This document shows positions 34,922-43,415 of a DNA stretch of 64,000 bases, in pieces. Under the pieces are notes generated by a model that was not told the DNA's origin, ran no database searches, and saw nothing but the letters and a program-made list of their open reading frames with translations. The stretch is taken from the NCBI GenBank assembly GCA_044224925.1, contig JBGAJM010000006.1, positions 1 to 64,000 of the forward strand. Reading direction: 5' to 3'. The position numbers and the translations under genes are program-made. The DNA is from Kapaibacterium sp044224925. Lineage in GTDB: Bacteria; Bacteroidota; Ignavibacteria; Kapaibacteriales; Kapaibacteriaceae. How positions within the stretch are numbered: the stretch's first letter is position 1; each line of letters starts with the position of its first letter.

Positions 34922-37063
34922 CTAGCGCATCGTAGACACGACGATCTGAGAGCCATCGGCTCGAACGCAACGCAAGAACGTTCGTCCTGATGCAGCGTTT
35001 CTTGTCCGTGCAAGGTAGTCATGGATGGTGAATCCTTCTGTCGAACCATACGAGCCCACCATTCTTCCTTGCACGTCATACTCCGTGACCGAAACGACGA
35101 TCGAGTCCGTGCGGGGGGCATCAAAAGCGGGGTCACGCTCAACAACTGAGCTCGTGATCGCAAGACGTCCACGCATCAACACATCCTGATTTCCACCAAC
35201 GGCGATCGATTCATCACCAACAAACGTTGAAGCGTAGATCGTCCCCGTGTTCTCCGTTGGTGCTGCGACTTCATGAAAACTCTGGCCATTATCTAGTGAT
35301 AAAAGAAGTGTATTGCCAAGACCACTACAGATGACGCGACCTTTCCCATCGGCCTCGAAGTGGGCCAAAGATTGAATTATTCCAGCTATTTGCTGATCTA
35401 CTCTAGACTGCCAACTCTGACCAAGGTCATCAGACGTAGAGACACGCAAGCGGCGGTTGCTGCCGTTGACATCGAGTCGTGCGATGAAAAGCCGCCCTGC
35501 GCTACTCATGCAGCTATTATGCGGGGTCCAAGGGAGCGGGGTCTGTACGATCTCCCAAGAATCTCCATGATCGAAGGACGTAGAGACACTGCCACGTCCA
35601 ACAAGTAGGAGAACTCCATCATTCCCGAGAATTGAGTTCACGGATGTCAATGGGATGTTCTTGAGCGAATCGAGCATACCACTCGTCGAGTTGTATCTAA
35701 ACACATATGGGAGTCCTTCGCAACCGACGAAAACACTCCCATCGGCATCCACGAACGAGGTAGTAACGTGAAGGTCCCAGTTTGGCGCATCGATGATCGA
35801 AAATGCTGATTCTTCAGGACCTCGAGTACAAATCCGAAACTTTCGTTTGGTGATCCATCCACTCGCTGTCTCGAACCAACCAATTGTATCCAAGATCATG
35901 GTTAAACGCGACCTCTGAATCCACAAAGCTTGAGCCTCTATTCCGTTTGAAGCTGCCACCGTGAACAACGTGTCGACCTTACCGTGATATCTGACCACGC
36001 TGATCACAGGTTTTTCTCGAAGAACGTAAATGCTGTCACCCAGGGAACCAATACTCTTGACGTGGTTAATGGGTTGTTCGACAGAAGCAGGAAGGAATCC
36101 GCTCAGTCGAAAAGATGCCGTCACGGCCGAGTCCTGCAATCCATAGACAAACGTTCCTCGCTGACCCACCGCGAACAGCCGATCTCTTCTTGTTGAAATG
36201 GCGTTGCTGGCTCGAATCAGAAAACCATTGCTCACGCTCCACGTCCGACCGCTGTCCAATGAATAGGCATGTCCCAGGGCATCCTCCATTCCAGTTGCCC
36301 ACCAGCGTGCACCGTCAACTGAAAGACCGGTGAAAACGAATTGTTTGTCGCTTGGAATGAAGGATGTGTCAACACCATCGATGGAATTCCGCCATGTCAC
36401 AAATCTCTTGTGTAGAACGAGGCTTCTGTTCCCGTCGTTCACTACCTTCACAATGGGCCAACTCGAAGAAAGACCAGAATCTTCTGCCCATGTGCTGCCG
36501 TTGTCTTCACTAACATCAACGCGACCATCCTGGTAGCCAACAGTGATCATGCCGCTTGCGAGCATGGAGACGCCCGCAAGTACCCCATCGACGAGTTTAC
36601 TCGTCTCGCCTGTCTCAAGAATTCGATACAGGCCTCTATCAGTAGCAGCAATAGAAGCCGTGGATGAAACGACAATGATCTGTTTGATGTTCCCAATCTC
36701 TGGATGCTGATTGAATCTCCAGGTCCTTCCAGAATCGGACGAGTATCCAACAAGACCAGAATCACCAGCGCAGACGAATCTCATCTGAGAATCAAATGAA
36801 ATCGACCGTAGAGCAGGCCGACCAAATTGACCGGCCACTACCGGAAAACTCCCACTTGGTACTCCACGTCGAACCACGCCACTCGCACCGACAGCCAAGA
36901 CAATGCTGTCATTGACAAACGTACAGTCGTAAAGATCCTGCACGAATGACTGACTGTCTATTTGCTCCCAACGATAGACGTTGGGAGTTTGACTGTGAAC
37001 GTCAGAGAAGCCAAGAAAAGAGAGGAGCAACGTGAAGAAGAGTTTTCCGGTATGGCGGATCAT
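34922..37063 (-). CDS. Secreted BNR/beta-propeller protein, probable T9SS cargo
   Basis: 713 residues. The start at 37063 gives a signal peptide of about 24 residues (FFTLLLSFLGF core, ending VHSQ). Repeated units such as SDSGRTWR, SEDNGSTWAE, SLDSGRTWSV and SFDHGDSWEI are Asp-box (BNR) turns of a sialidase-like propeller. The C-terminal part, VTEYDVQGRMVGSYG..., resembles a T9SS sorting domain. No catalytic sialidase Arg triad was recognised, so an adhesive or structural role is as likely as hydrolysis. The gene is visibly less GC-rich than its neighbours. Confidence 0.7.
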   Translation of the reverse strand: MIRHTGKLFFTLLLSFLGFSDVHSQTPNVYRWEQIDSQSFVQDLYDCTFVNDSIVLAVGASGVVRRGVPSGSFPVVAGQFGRPALRSISFDSQMRFVCAGDSGLVGYSSDSGRTWRFNQHPEIGNIKQIIVVSSTASIAATDRGLYRILETGETSKLVDGVLAGVSMLASGMITVGYQDGRVDVSEDNGSTWAEDSGLSSSWPIVKVVNDGNRSLVLHKRFVTWRNSIDGVDTSFIPSDKQFVFTGLSVDGARWWATGMEDALGHAYSLDSGRTWSVSNGFLIRASNAISTRRDRLFAVGQRGTFVYGLQDSAVTASFRLSGFLPASVEQPINHVKSIGSLGDSIYVLREKPVISVVRYHGKVDTLFTVAASNGIEAQALWIQRSRLTMILDTIGWFETASGWITKRKFRICTRGPEESAFSIIDAPNWDLHVTTSFVDADGSVFVGCEGLPYVFRYNSTSGMLDSLKNIPLTSVNSILGNDGVLLLVGRGSVSTSFDHGDSWEIVQTPLPWTPHNSCMSSAGRLFIARLDVNGSNRRLRVSTSDDLGQSWQSRVDQQIAGIIQSLAHFEADGKGRVICSGLGNTLLLSLDNGQSFHEVAAPTENTGTIYASTFVGDESIAVGGNQDVLMRGRLAITSSVVERDPAFDAPRTDSIVVSVTEYDVQGRMVGSYGSTEGFTIHDYLARTRNAASGRTFLRCVRADGSQIVVSTMR

Positions 37064-37404
37064 AGTCGGTGCCTCTATTGAACTATGGATAGATGTATAG
37101 GAGATGGTGCTGAACTTGCGCTCCTGACGTGTCTTTGATCCTTGCCTCGCGTTGACTGTCCTGTGCGGATCTCCATCGGATGACTGGTCCACTAACAGTG
37201 TGACCTTCCCCTCGTTTATCTTTACGTACGAATATATGCTGGACAACTAACAATGCATATGTTATCGTATGATGTGGTTCCAGCATTCATCTGTCGCAAG
37301 CTACGTGGAGTACTTGGTTCGAATTGAGAGGTAGTGATAACCCATCCCGGCACTTAGATGCAAGCACAGCGAACGATTTCCTCCGCTCACACGTTATAGG
37401 CCGC
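37064..37404. other. Intergenic region between divergent genes
   Basis: 341 bases with lower GC content and no credible gene. It must contain promoters for the BNR protein (minus) and the ABC exporter (plus). A TATCTTTA box at 37217-37224 on the plus strand is a promoter candidate, but would imply a leader of about 175 bases. No strong hairpin or repeat was seen. Confidence 0.4.
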
Positions 37405-38319
37405 ATGATGAATGTGATCGAACTTCGCGGCCTGCAAAAACACTATGGGACGTTTCGTGCCGTGGATGGGCTGGACCTGACCGTACGGCAGGGTGACGTG
37501 TACGGATTCCTTGGACCGAACGGTGCCGGCAAGAGCACGACGATCCGTATGATGATGTCGCTGATCCGCCCCACGGGCGGCAGCATCTCCATCTTCGGTC
37601 AGTCCCTTCGCGAGCATCGCGAGTCGATCCTCCGTCGTATCGGCGCCATCGTCGAACGTCCCGACTTCTACAACTACCTTTCCGCCTTCAAGAACCTTGA
37701 ATTGGTGGGTCGTCTGAGCGGTGCCGATGTGTCGCGCGCGAACATCATGCGCGTGCTGGGCATGGTGAGCCTGGACGAACGCGCCATGAGCAAGGTGAAG
37801 ACCTATTCGCATGGCATGAAACAGCGGCTGGGCATTGCGCAAGCGCTGTTGCACGAGCCGGACCTGATCGTGCTGGATGAGCCGACCACCGGACTCGACC
37901 CACAGGGGATGAAGGATATGCGCGACCTGATCCTTGCCCTGAGTGCCGATCATAAGAAGACGATCCTCCTCTCGTCCCATATCCTTCCCGAAGTGGAGCT
38001 CACGGCAAACCGCATGGTGATCATCAACAAGGGCAAGGCCGTTGTGGAAGGATCCGTGAACGATCTGTTGAATGCCGGGAAAATGAAGGTGACGATCGAG
38101 ACGGAACGCGGTGAGGATGTGCGTGCAGCGCTGACGTCGACGCCGTGGCTCGGACGGATCACAGGGGTGACGGAACATGCCGTGATCCTGCAACTAGAAA
38201 AAGCAGAGATCGCCGCTGTGATCCAGCATCTGAGTGCAGCGTCTGTCACGATCAACTCCGTTGTCCCCGTTCGCAGTCTTGAAGACTACTTCCTCTCCCT
38301 TACGTCGGAGGCCGTATGA
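37405..38319 (+). CDS. ABC transporter ATP-binding protein
   Basis: 304 residues, starting ATGATG. Walker A GPNGAGKST (37-45), signature YSHGMKQRLGIAQAL, Walker B LIVLDEP, switch His in SSHILPEVE. The C-terminal extension of about 80 residues is typical of the CcmA/NatA-type ATPases that energise ABC-2 exporters. Its partner membrane gene begins inside its stop codon. Substrate unknown; multidrug, antibiotic or lipid-linked exporters are possible. Confidence 0.93.
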   Translation: MMNVIELRGLQKHYGTFRAVDGLDLTVRQGDVYGFLGPNGAGKSTTIRMMMSLIRPTGGSISIFGQSLREHRESILRRIGAIVERPDFYNYLSAFKNLELVGRLSGADVSRANIMRVLGMVSLDERAMSKVKTYSHGMKQRLGIAQALLHEPDLIVLDEPTTGLDPQGMKDMRDLILALSADHKKTILLSSHILPEVELTANRMVIINKGKAVVEGSVNDLLNAGKMKVTIETERGEDVRAALTSTPWLGRITGVTEHAVILQLEKAEIAAVIQHLSAASVTINSVVPVRSLEDYFLSLTSEAV

Positions 38320-39155
38320 TGCTCGCCGCTCTCCGCGTGGAACTCGCCAAGGTCTTTAGCAAATGGCGAACGTTCATCGGCTTCATCGCCGTTGGAGTTC
38401 TCATCCCCATCATCGTACTGGCCATGGGCAAGGAAGGCAATCAGTACTTCTCGTTCGCCACCCAAGCATTGTCGCAGGCCTTCGACTTCAAGGGCAACCT
38501 GATGAACGGCTACACCGTGGCCTACATCGTCTTTGGTGCCTTGTACATACACATTCCGTTCCTTGTCACACTCGTCAGTGGCGACATTCTTGCAGGCGAG
38601 GCCACGTCGGGCACGTACCGTTTGATCTTCACACGACCCGTGAAGCGCTCCACGGTGATCACGGCCAAGTACCTTGCCTCCATGCTCTACGTGAACATGA
38701 TGATCCTCTGGATGGCCATCCTTGCCATGGGTCTTGGTGTGGTCTTCCTGGGCACAGGAGAGATCGTGGTGATCCGATCGCAGATCACGATCATCGCCGA
38801 GCATGATGCGCTGTGGCGCTTTGCCCTTGCCTATGGTTTCAGCGCACTGTCGATGATGACCGTTGCAAGTATCGCCTTCTTGTGTTCGTCCCTTGTCGAG
38901 AATTCCATCGGTCCGATCATGACCACCATGGCCGTCATCATCGTGTTCACGATCATCTCGGCCATCGACCTGCCAATGTTCGACGTGATCCGTCCGATGC
39001 TCTTCACGAATCACATGACGGGATGGAAACTGCTGTTCGACGATCCGGTGCCGTGGCCGCGCGTCTTCACAAGTGCCTCCATCCTCTTCGCCCACATGGC
39101 AGCCTGCTTCATTGCTGCGCATGTGATCATGCAACGAAAGGACATTCTTACATGA
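38316..39155 (+). CDS. ABC-2 type permease
   Basis: 279 residues with six hydrophobic segments. ABC2_membrane family traits include the N-terminal LRVELAKVFSKWRTF amphipathic stretch and AGEATSGTYRLIFTRPVKRS in the first cytoplasmic loop, which contacts the ATPase. Start and stop overlap both neighbours by ATGA, so ATPase, permease and the LolA-like protein are a coupled unit. Confidence 0.9.
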   Translation: MMLAALRVELAKVFSKWRTFIGFIAVGVLIPIIVLAMGKEGNQYFSFATQALSQAFDFKGNLMNGYTVAYIVFGALYIHIPFLVTLVSGDILAGEATSGTYRLIFTRPVKRSTVITAKYLASMLYVNMMILWMAILAMGLGVVFLGTGEIVVIRSQITIIAEHDALWRFALAYGFSALSMMTVASIAFLCSSLVENSIGPIMTTMAVIIVFTIISAIDLPMFDVIRPMLFTNHMTGWKLLFDDPVPWPRVFTSASILFAHMAACFIAAHVIMQRKDILT

Positions 39156-39817
39156 GCCGCCTCGCCACCCTCCCGACTCTTTTCCTTTTGTGGTGCGCCG
39201 GCACGACACTCCATGCGCAGGATGATGCACAGCGCTTGATGGAGGCGATCAAGGCAAGGATGCAAGGCGCAAAGGTCTACGATGCCGACATGCGCATCAA
39301 GGTGGACGTGTCGTTCATGAAGGTGCCGGAATCGAAGGCCCATGTGCATTTCGAAGCGCCGGACAAGACCACCATCGATGCGCCGGGCTTTGCCATGATC
39401 CCCAAGCAGGGCGCCGATCTGACGGCCGCCAAGCTGCTGTCGCAACCCTATGTTGCCGTGAGTGCCGGACGGGAGAAGTTCCAGGGTGTGATGATGCGCA
39501 AGGTGACGGTGATCCCGTCGAATGAATCGAGCGACATTGCCGTTGCCACCGTGTGGATCGATACCACGGCAATGACACCCCGCAAGGTCGTGTCGACCAC
39601 ACGCAAGGGCGGCACCATCACGGCCGAACTTGTCTACAACGATGTCCCCGCACGCGCCTACTGTCTGCCGTCCTACGTGAAGCTGCGCTTCGATGTCGGC
39701 GCATTCCAGTTGCCCAAGACCATGACGGGCGACTTCGAAACACCGACCACTGATACGCCCAGCAAACCGCAACAGGCCACCGTCGAGATCTGGTATAGTA
39801 CGTACCGTATTCGATGA
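39152..39817 (+). CDS. LolA-like periplasmic protein
   Basis: 221 residues. Signal peptide ending LHAQ (about 1-23), then a fold with long alternating strands (DADMRIKVDVSF, HVHFEAPDKTTI, SDIAVATVWIDTTAMTPRKV) as in LolA/LppX/outer-membrane lipoprotein-sorting proteins that bind lipid in a half-barrel. Translationally coupled to the ABC-2 exporter, which suggests a role in handling a lipid or lipoprotein substrate. Assignment is by strand pattern and context. Confidence 0.65.
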   Translation: MSRLATLPTLFLLWCAGTTLHAQDDAQRLMEAIKARMQGAKVYDADMRIKVDVSFMKVPESKAHVHFEAPDKTTIDAPGFAMIPKQGADLTAAKLLSQPYVAVSAGREKFQGVMMRKVTVIPSNESSDIAVATVWIDTTAMTPRKVVSTTRKGGTITAELVYNDVPARAYCLPSYVKLRFDVGAFQLPKTMTGDFETPTTDTPSKPQQATVEIWYSTYRIR

Positions 39818-40201
39818 TCAGAACATGATGTGCGTGGTGAAGTAGAGGCCGTGCGATGTCATGCCTACGTTCGCATTCGCATAGTCGGCATCCCACGAGG
39901 TGAAACGCAACATGCGATACTCGATCCGTCCCCATTGACCGTAGAACCCTGCACCCAAGGAATAGTGCGTGATCCAGGCATTTCTGTCCTTGAATTTCCC
40001 GGGCTCGATAGCATACTCCTTCGTGAAACCGGAGTCGGCCGTGTACGTCCAATTCAACGGCCGCATAGTGCCCGGAACAACATCCTGTACCGTTGTGGAT
40101 GGTGGAACATGCACGATAACGTCCTCACGCACTGTAGAACCCGTGATCCACGCACACGATGTGGACAGGCTCAAAACGAGGAAAAGGGCAACCCACTTCA
40201 T
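39818..40201 (-). CDS. Small lipoprotein of unknown function
   Basis: 127 residues with the start at 40201, which gives a compact lipoprotein signal with lipobox LSTSC (Cys16). An alternative ATG at 40222 adds seven residues. The mature part has Trp-rich strands (GFYGQWGRIEYRML) and no motif I recognise. TATCTTTT begins 11 bases before the ATG, close to the leaderless pattern seen elsewhere. Convergent with the LolA-like gene with adjacent stops. Confidence 0.6.
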   Translation of the reverse strand: MKWVALFLVLSLSTSCAWITGSTVREDVIVHVPPSTTVQDVVPGTMRPLNWTYTADSGFTKEYAIEPGKFKDRNAWITHYSLGAGFYGQWGRIEYRMLRFTSWDADYANANVGMTSHGLYFTTHIMF

Positions 40202-40204
40202 GGG

Positions 40205-40212
40205 AAAAGATA
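40205..40212 (-). promoter_or_regulatory. -10-like box near the lipoprotein start
   Basis: TATCTTTT on the minus strand, beginning 11 bases before the ATG at 40201; no ribosome-binding site. Confidence 0.35.
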
Positions 40213-40257
40213 CGGTATTCATGATTCCATCGTCAAACGAGTGCAAGCGGAATAAAC

Positions 40258-40265
40258 TAGTTTTG
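40258..40265 (+). promoter_or_regulatory. -10-like box near the PH-like gene start
   Basis: TAGTTTTG, a perfect TAnnTTTG match, beginning 13 bases before the ATG at 40271. Confidence 0.4.
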
Positions 40266-40270
40266 CAACC

Positions 40271-40977
40271 ATGTCTACTGAAAGCACCCATTGGCATCGA
40301 GTTCCGCAGCTTCGAGAGCGAGTGTGGAGATCCTATTGGAACGAGCTCCTATCTGTCGCACTGCGGTTTCTTTTCGTCGTTGTCTTTGTGCTCATCAAGA
40401 GTAACTCAGAGCTGGTCGTGTATTCATTCATTGCCGGATATGTCGTTTTCGTTCCGTTATTCGCTTGCGCAGGTCTGTGGTTCAATCTGAAAACGATTCG
40501 TGCTCTTGAGCCGATCGGAATTTCCATTGGTACGGACTCAATTGCAGTGGATCGATCGTTGATGACATGCGGCACTGTCTCCAGCAGATTGCAGTCGCTG
40601 ATATCCACAGCATTGAAATGCGAACGAAGGCACCGCAACGATCTAAGAAGCGCCTGTGGCGAAAGAGTTTTGAGTCACAACTTCGATCTGATCTGGTGAT
40701 CAATTTTAACGATCGGACACTAAAGGTCGTCCGTAGCTTCTTTCGAGTCCATCCATTGATCCAAGATCTCGATGCGTGTATCCATGAGATCGCCTCACTT
40801 CCTACGATGCACCATGTGCTGAATGACGAGAACGTCGATCGACAAACCTGGCTGACGGAATTCGATGCGCACCGCTCTTTTCCCTCTCACGCAAAGACAG
40901 TAGATTCGCGCCATGGTCCAACGCCCCCTCCCAGCAGTCCTTCGCTCGCTCCTGACGCAGATCGGCAAACACAATGA
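40271..40977 (+). pseudogene. Frameshifted PH-like membrane protein
   Basis: The first frame (ATG 40271) encodes two hydrophobic segments (about residues 27-44 and 49-70) and the opening of a bacterial PH-like domain, GISIGTDSIAVDRSL. It then runs into unlikely sequence and stops at 40699. The domain continues in another frame from about 40562: QQIAVADIHSIEMR, SDLVINFNDRTLKVVRSFF and LDACIHEIASL. A single missing base near 40550-40565 (for example one G in TTGATGAC) would join the two parts. No slippery heptamer is evident, so this is a decayed gene or an assembly error rather than programmed frameshifting. The second frame's 3' end overlaps the next gene by 65 bases. Lower GC than its surroundings. 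Confidence 0.6.
40901..40908 (+). promoter_or_regulatory. -10 box predicting leaderless DoxX-like mRNA
   Basis: TAGATTCG begins exactly 12 bases before the ATG at 40913, with no ribosome-binding site. Confidence 0.45.
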
Positions 40978-41359
40978 TCGCGCCTTGCGTATCGCCTTTG
41001 CCATTGTCTATGGTTGGTTCGGCATACTGAAGCCGCTCGGACTGAGTCCGGCCACCGGCTTGGTGCAACACACGCTTTCGGTGTTCCCGCACGATGTGAT
41101 CTCTCCTGCCCTTGGCATCTGGGAAGTGATCATCGGCATCATGTTCTTGATCCCGAAGTACACGCGCATCACCATGGCCATGTTCGCCGTGCACATGGCG
41201 GGAACGTTCTTGCCCATGTTCTTTCTGCCGGACCTTGCCTATGCGCAAGCGCCGTTCGTGTTCACGCTGGTCGGACAGTATATCGTGAAGAATCTTGTCT
41301 TCGTGGCCGCGGCCGGCTATCTGTGGTCCGCCTATGAGGCTGGCACGCCTAGGGATTGA
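40913..41359 (+). CDS. DoxX/DUF417-like membrane protein
   Basis: 148 residues, four hydrophobic segments. ALRIAFAIVYGWFGILKPLGLSPA followed by ALGIWEVIIGIMFLIPKY resembles the DUF417/YkgB and DoxX-like membrane families, whose roles are unclear. Its end overlaps the convergent exonuclease gene by 11 bases. Confidence 0.7.
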   Translation: MVQRPLPAVLRSLLTQIGKHNDRALRIAFAIVYGWFGILKPLGLSPATGLVQHTLSVFPHDVISPALGIWEVIIGIMFLIPKYTRITMAMFAVHMAGTFLPMFFLPDLAYAQAPFVFTLVGQYIVKNLVFVAAAGYLWSAYEAGTPRD

Positions 41360-42119
41360 TCACGATCCCGGTCGGACAGTGATCGCTGCCCATCACGTCG
41401 GGTAGAATGAACCCGTTCTTCAACGCAGGCCGGAGATCCGGTGTGATCAAATGATAGTCGATGCGCCACCCAACGTTGCGCTCGCGAGCCCGCGTGATCT
41501 GATCCCAATACGTGTACTGGTCCGGCTCGTCGGGATGATACTCCCGAAACGCATCGATCCATCCGTTCGCAATGAGCTCGTCGATCTTTGCGCGTTCAAT
41601 GGGAAGGAAACCGGTGGTCTTGGCATTCTCTTTCGGTCGTGCAAGATCGATCTCTGTATGGGCAATGTTATAGTCCCCCATCACGATCACTCCCCTGCCT
41701 TGCTTGCGCAGCGCATCACAATGAGCGAACAGCGCATCATAGAAGCGCATCTTGTACGGAACACGCTTGTGATCTGAGGAACCGTTGGGGAAGTAGACGT
41801 TGAAGAGGACGAAGGCACCGTAGTCGAGCTCGAGGATGCGACCTTCCTGATCGAACTCTTCAATGCCGATCTTGTCGTTCACGCGGTCGGGCTTGATACG
41901 CGAGAGCACACCAACGCCCGAATAGCCTTTCTTGATCGAACACGGATGGAAGTAGGTGTGGTAGCCGTCAAGGTTGCGCACTTCCGTCGGAACGGAATCA
42001 AGATCGGCCTTGATCTCCTGCACGCCGATAATGTCGGCCTTCACGTCGGCGACCCAATCGAGGAAGCCTTTCTTTGTCACAGCGCGGATGCCGTTCACGT
42101 TCCAGGTGATGATCTTCAT
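41349..42119 (-). CDS. xthA: Exodeoxyribonuclease III
   Basis: 256 residues. AP endonuclease and 3'-5' exonuclease of base-excision repair. Conserved sites: Asn7 in TWNVNGIRA, Glu34 in GVQEIKA, the DYNIAHTEIDLARP active-site strand, WRIDYHLI and catalytic Asp-His in GSDHCP. Start overlaps the pyrE stop as ATGA, so repair and pyrimidine genes share a transcript. Confidence 0.95.
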   Translation of the reverse strand: MKIITWNVNGIRAVTKKGFLDWVADVKADIIGVQEIKADLDSVPTEVRNLDGYHTYFHPCSIKKGYSGVGVLSRIKPDRVNDKIGIEEFDQEGRILELDYGAFVLFNVYFPNGSSDHKRVPYKMRFYDALFAHCDALRKQGRGVIVMGDYNIAHTEIDLARPKENAKTTGFLPIERAKIDELIANGWIDAFREYHPDEPDQYTYWDQITRARERNVGWRIDYHLITPDLRPALKNGFILPDVMGSDHCPTGIVINP

Positions 42120-42661
42120 GCGCGCTCATCCGTAGACGGTGCATGCGCTTTGAGTTCGGAGGCGGTGAACAAGGCGTTGAGTTCAAAGCCTGCTTCGCGC
42201 AGCTTCTCCCGGCCGCCTTGCTCGCGATCGATCACGCAGACCACATGCGTGATCATCGCACCGATGTCGCGTAGCTCGCTGCCGCTGATGATCACCTGTC
42301 CGCCACTCGTGATCACATCTTCTACAATGCAGACGTTCTTGCCGTCGATGGACGGACCTTCGGCGAACTTGCACGTACCGTATTCCTTGGCCTTCTTGCG
42401 TACGAACACGCAGGGCAACCCTGTATGCAACGACAATGCCGTTGCAATGGCCAGGCCACCCATTTCAAGTCCGGCCAGCACTTCCGTCCCCGGCGGGATC
42501 ATTGGAGCAAGCTGCTCTGCAATGGCGGCAAGGAGGCGAGGGTCCGATTCGAACTGATACTTGTCGAAGTAATGGCTCGACGTGATCCCACTCCGTAAAA
42601 GGAACGAGCCCGTCAAATGGGCCACGTTGTAGATCGCTGCGCTGAGGTCGGTTCTGTTCAT
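42116..42661 (-). CDS. pyrE: Orotate phosphoribosyltransferase
   Basis: 181 residues. Converts orotate and PRPP to OMP, the step before PyrF. PRPP-binding motif VCIVEDVITSGGQ, the catalytic-loop Lys residues in FVRKKAKEYGT and the phosphate-binding segment GLEMGGLAIATA. The start at 42661 has no ribosome-binding site but a TATCTTGC box 12 bases upstream; an open frame reaching 42733 is not supported. A large inverted repeat lies upstream of the box. Coupled to xthA by ATGA. Confidence 0.93.
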   Translation of the reverse strand: MNRTDLSAAIYNVAHLTGSFLLRSGITSSHYFDKYQFESDPRLLAAIAEQLAPMIPPGTEVLAGLEMGGLAIATALSLHTGLPCVFVRKKAKEYGTCKFAEGPSIDGKNVCIVEDVITSGGQVIISGSELRDIGAMITHVVCVIDREQGGREKLREAGFELNALFTASELKAHAPSTDERA

Positions 42662-42665
42662 GACC

Positions 42666-42673
42666 GCAAGATA
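42666..42673 (-). promoter_or_regulatory. -10 box predicting leaderless pyrE mRNA
   Basis: TATCTTGC on the minus strand begins exactly 12 bases before the pyrE ATG. Confidence 0.4.
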
Positions 42674-42680
42674 CGGCAAC

Positions 42681-42708
42681 GGCAACATGTCGTGAAAGAC
42701 ATGTTGCC
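42681..42708. promoter_or_regulatory. Perfect inverted repeat upstream of pyrE
   Basis: Arms GGCAACATGTC (42681-42691) and GACATGTTGCC (42698-42708), 11 of 11 matching, loop of six. It starts eight bases from the pyrE -10 box, so a -35 element would fall within it. Could be an operator or, for the small upstream frame, a terminator stem lacking a U-tract. Confidence 0.6.
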
Positions 42709-42733
42709 ACCTCGCCGATCGTTCACCGAACAC

Positions 42734-42820
42734 CTAGGAGTGGGTCACGAGCGGTAGGAGCAACCGAAGCACACAGAGAACAATGATGAAGAGCACGGTA
42801 CGGGGTTGAACTCTTTGCAT
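42734..42820 (-). CDS. Possible 28-residue single-helix membrane peptide
   Basis: An ATG preceded by GAGG at five bases encodes 28 residues, of which about 9-26 (VLFIIVLCVLRLLLPLV) form one hydrophobic helix, with basic residues on the N-terminal side. Nothing is known about such a peptide. It lies directly upstream of the inverted repeat and pyrE on the same strand. The ribosome-binding site and composition are the only support. Confidence 0.35.
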   Translation of the reverse strand: MQRVQPRTVLFIIVLCVLRLLLPLVTHS

Positions 42821-42923
42821 GGATGCCTCATGGTGTTTGGACATTGCAAAGCTATTTTGGCCGTGTAACCCGTCTGTAACGACAGTGTTAAAGAACCACA
42901 ACGCAACCAACGAAGGCCATCAC

Positions 42924-43415
42924 ATGATCTCGATCACTCGCATTCACAACTCCGCACTCATGATCGCCGCTGTGCTCATCATGAGTTGCAGTTCAGCGCA
43001 GGTACCGCCGTGCGGCAAGGACATCACGGCAGCAAGCTTCACCATCGAAGTGTCGCGCGGTTCCTGCATGGGCAACTGCCCGAATTACACGGCACGCATC
43101 GATGGTGCCGGAACGATCACGGTGGAAGCACGCGCAGCCACACCGTTCGTGGGAACGGGAACAGGAATGATCAGCGGTGAAACGGTATGTCAGCTCGTGG
43201 AGCGCGTCGAGCAAGCTGATGTGTTCTCGCGTGACGACAGCTACTTGGCGCCCGTGGCCGATGCCCCGAAGACGACGTTGACCGTGGTGATGCATGGCAA
43301 GCGCAAGAAGATCACGTGGGACCTGACACCACCAAAGGAACTGACCGCATTGGCCAAGTACGTCGACGAGATCTCGCTCTACAACAAGGACGTCAAGGTG
43401 GTCACCGCGCCGTGA
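42924..43415 (+). CDS. DUF6438 lipoprotein
   Basis: 163 residues. Signal sequence with a lipobox-like IMSC (Cys21). The segment SRGSCMGNCPNYTARIDGAG, with the conserved Cys-x3-Cys-Pro and following Tyr, is characteristic of DUF6438, common in Bacteroidota and of unknown function. Its last 14 bases overlap the convergent menA gene. Confidence 0.78.
   Translation: MISITRIHNSALMIAAVLIMSCSSAQVPPCGKDITAASFTIEVSRGSCMGNCPNYTARIDGAGTITVEARAATPFVGTGTGMISGETVCQLVERVEQADVFSRDDSYLAPVADAPKTTLTVVMHGKRKKITWDLTPPKELTALAKYVDEISLYNKDVKVVTAP

Noticed and set aside
40540..40580. Programmed ribosomal frameshift in the PH-like gene
   Set aside because: GATCGATCG is a tandem duplication, but no slippery heptamer or downstream structure is seen; decay or sequence error is simpler.
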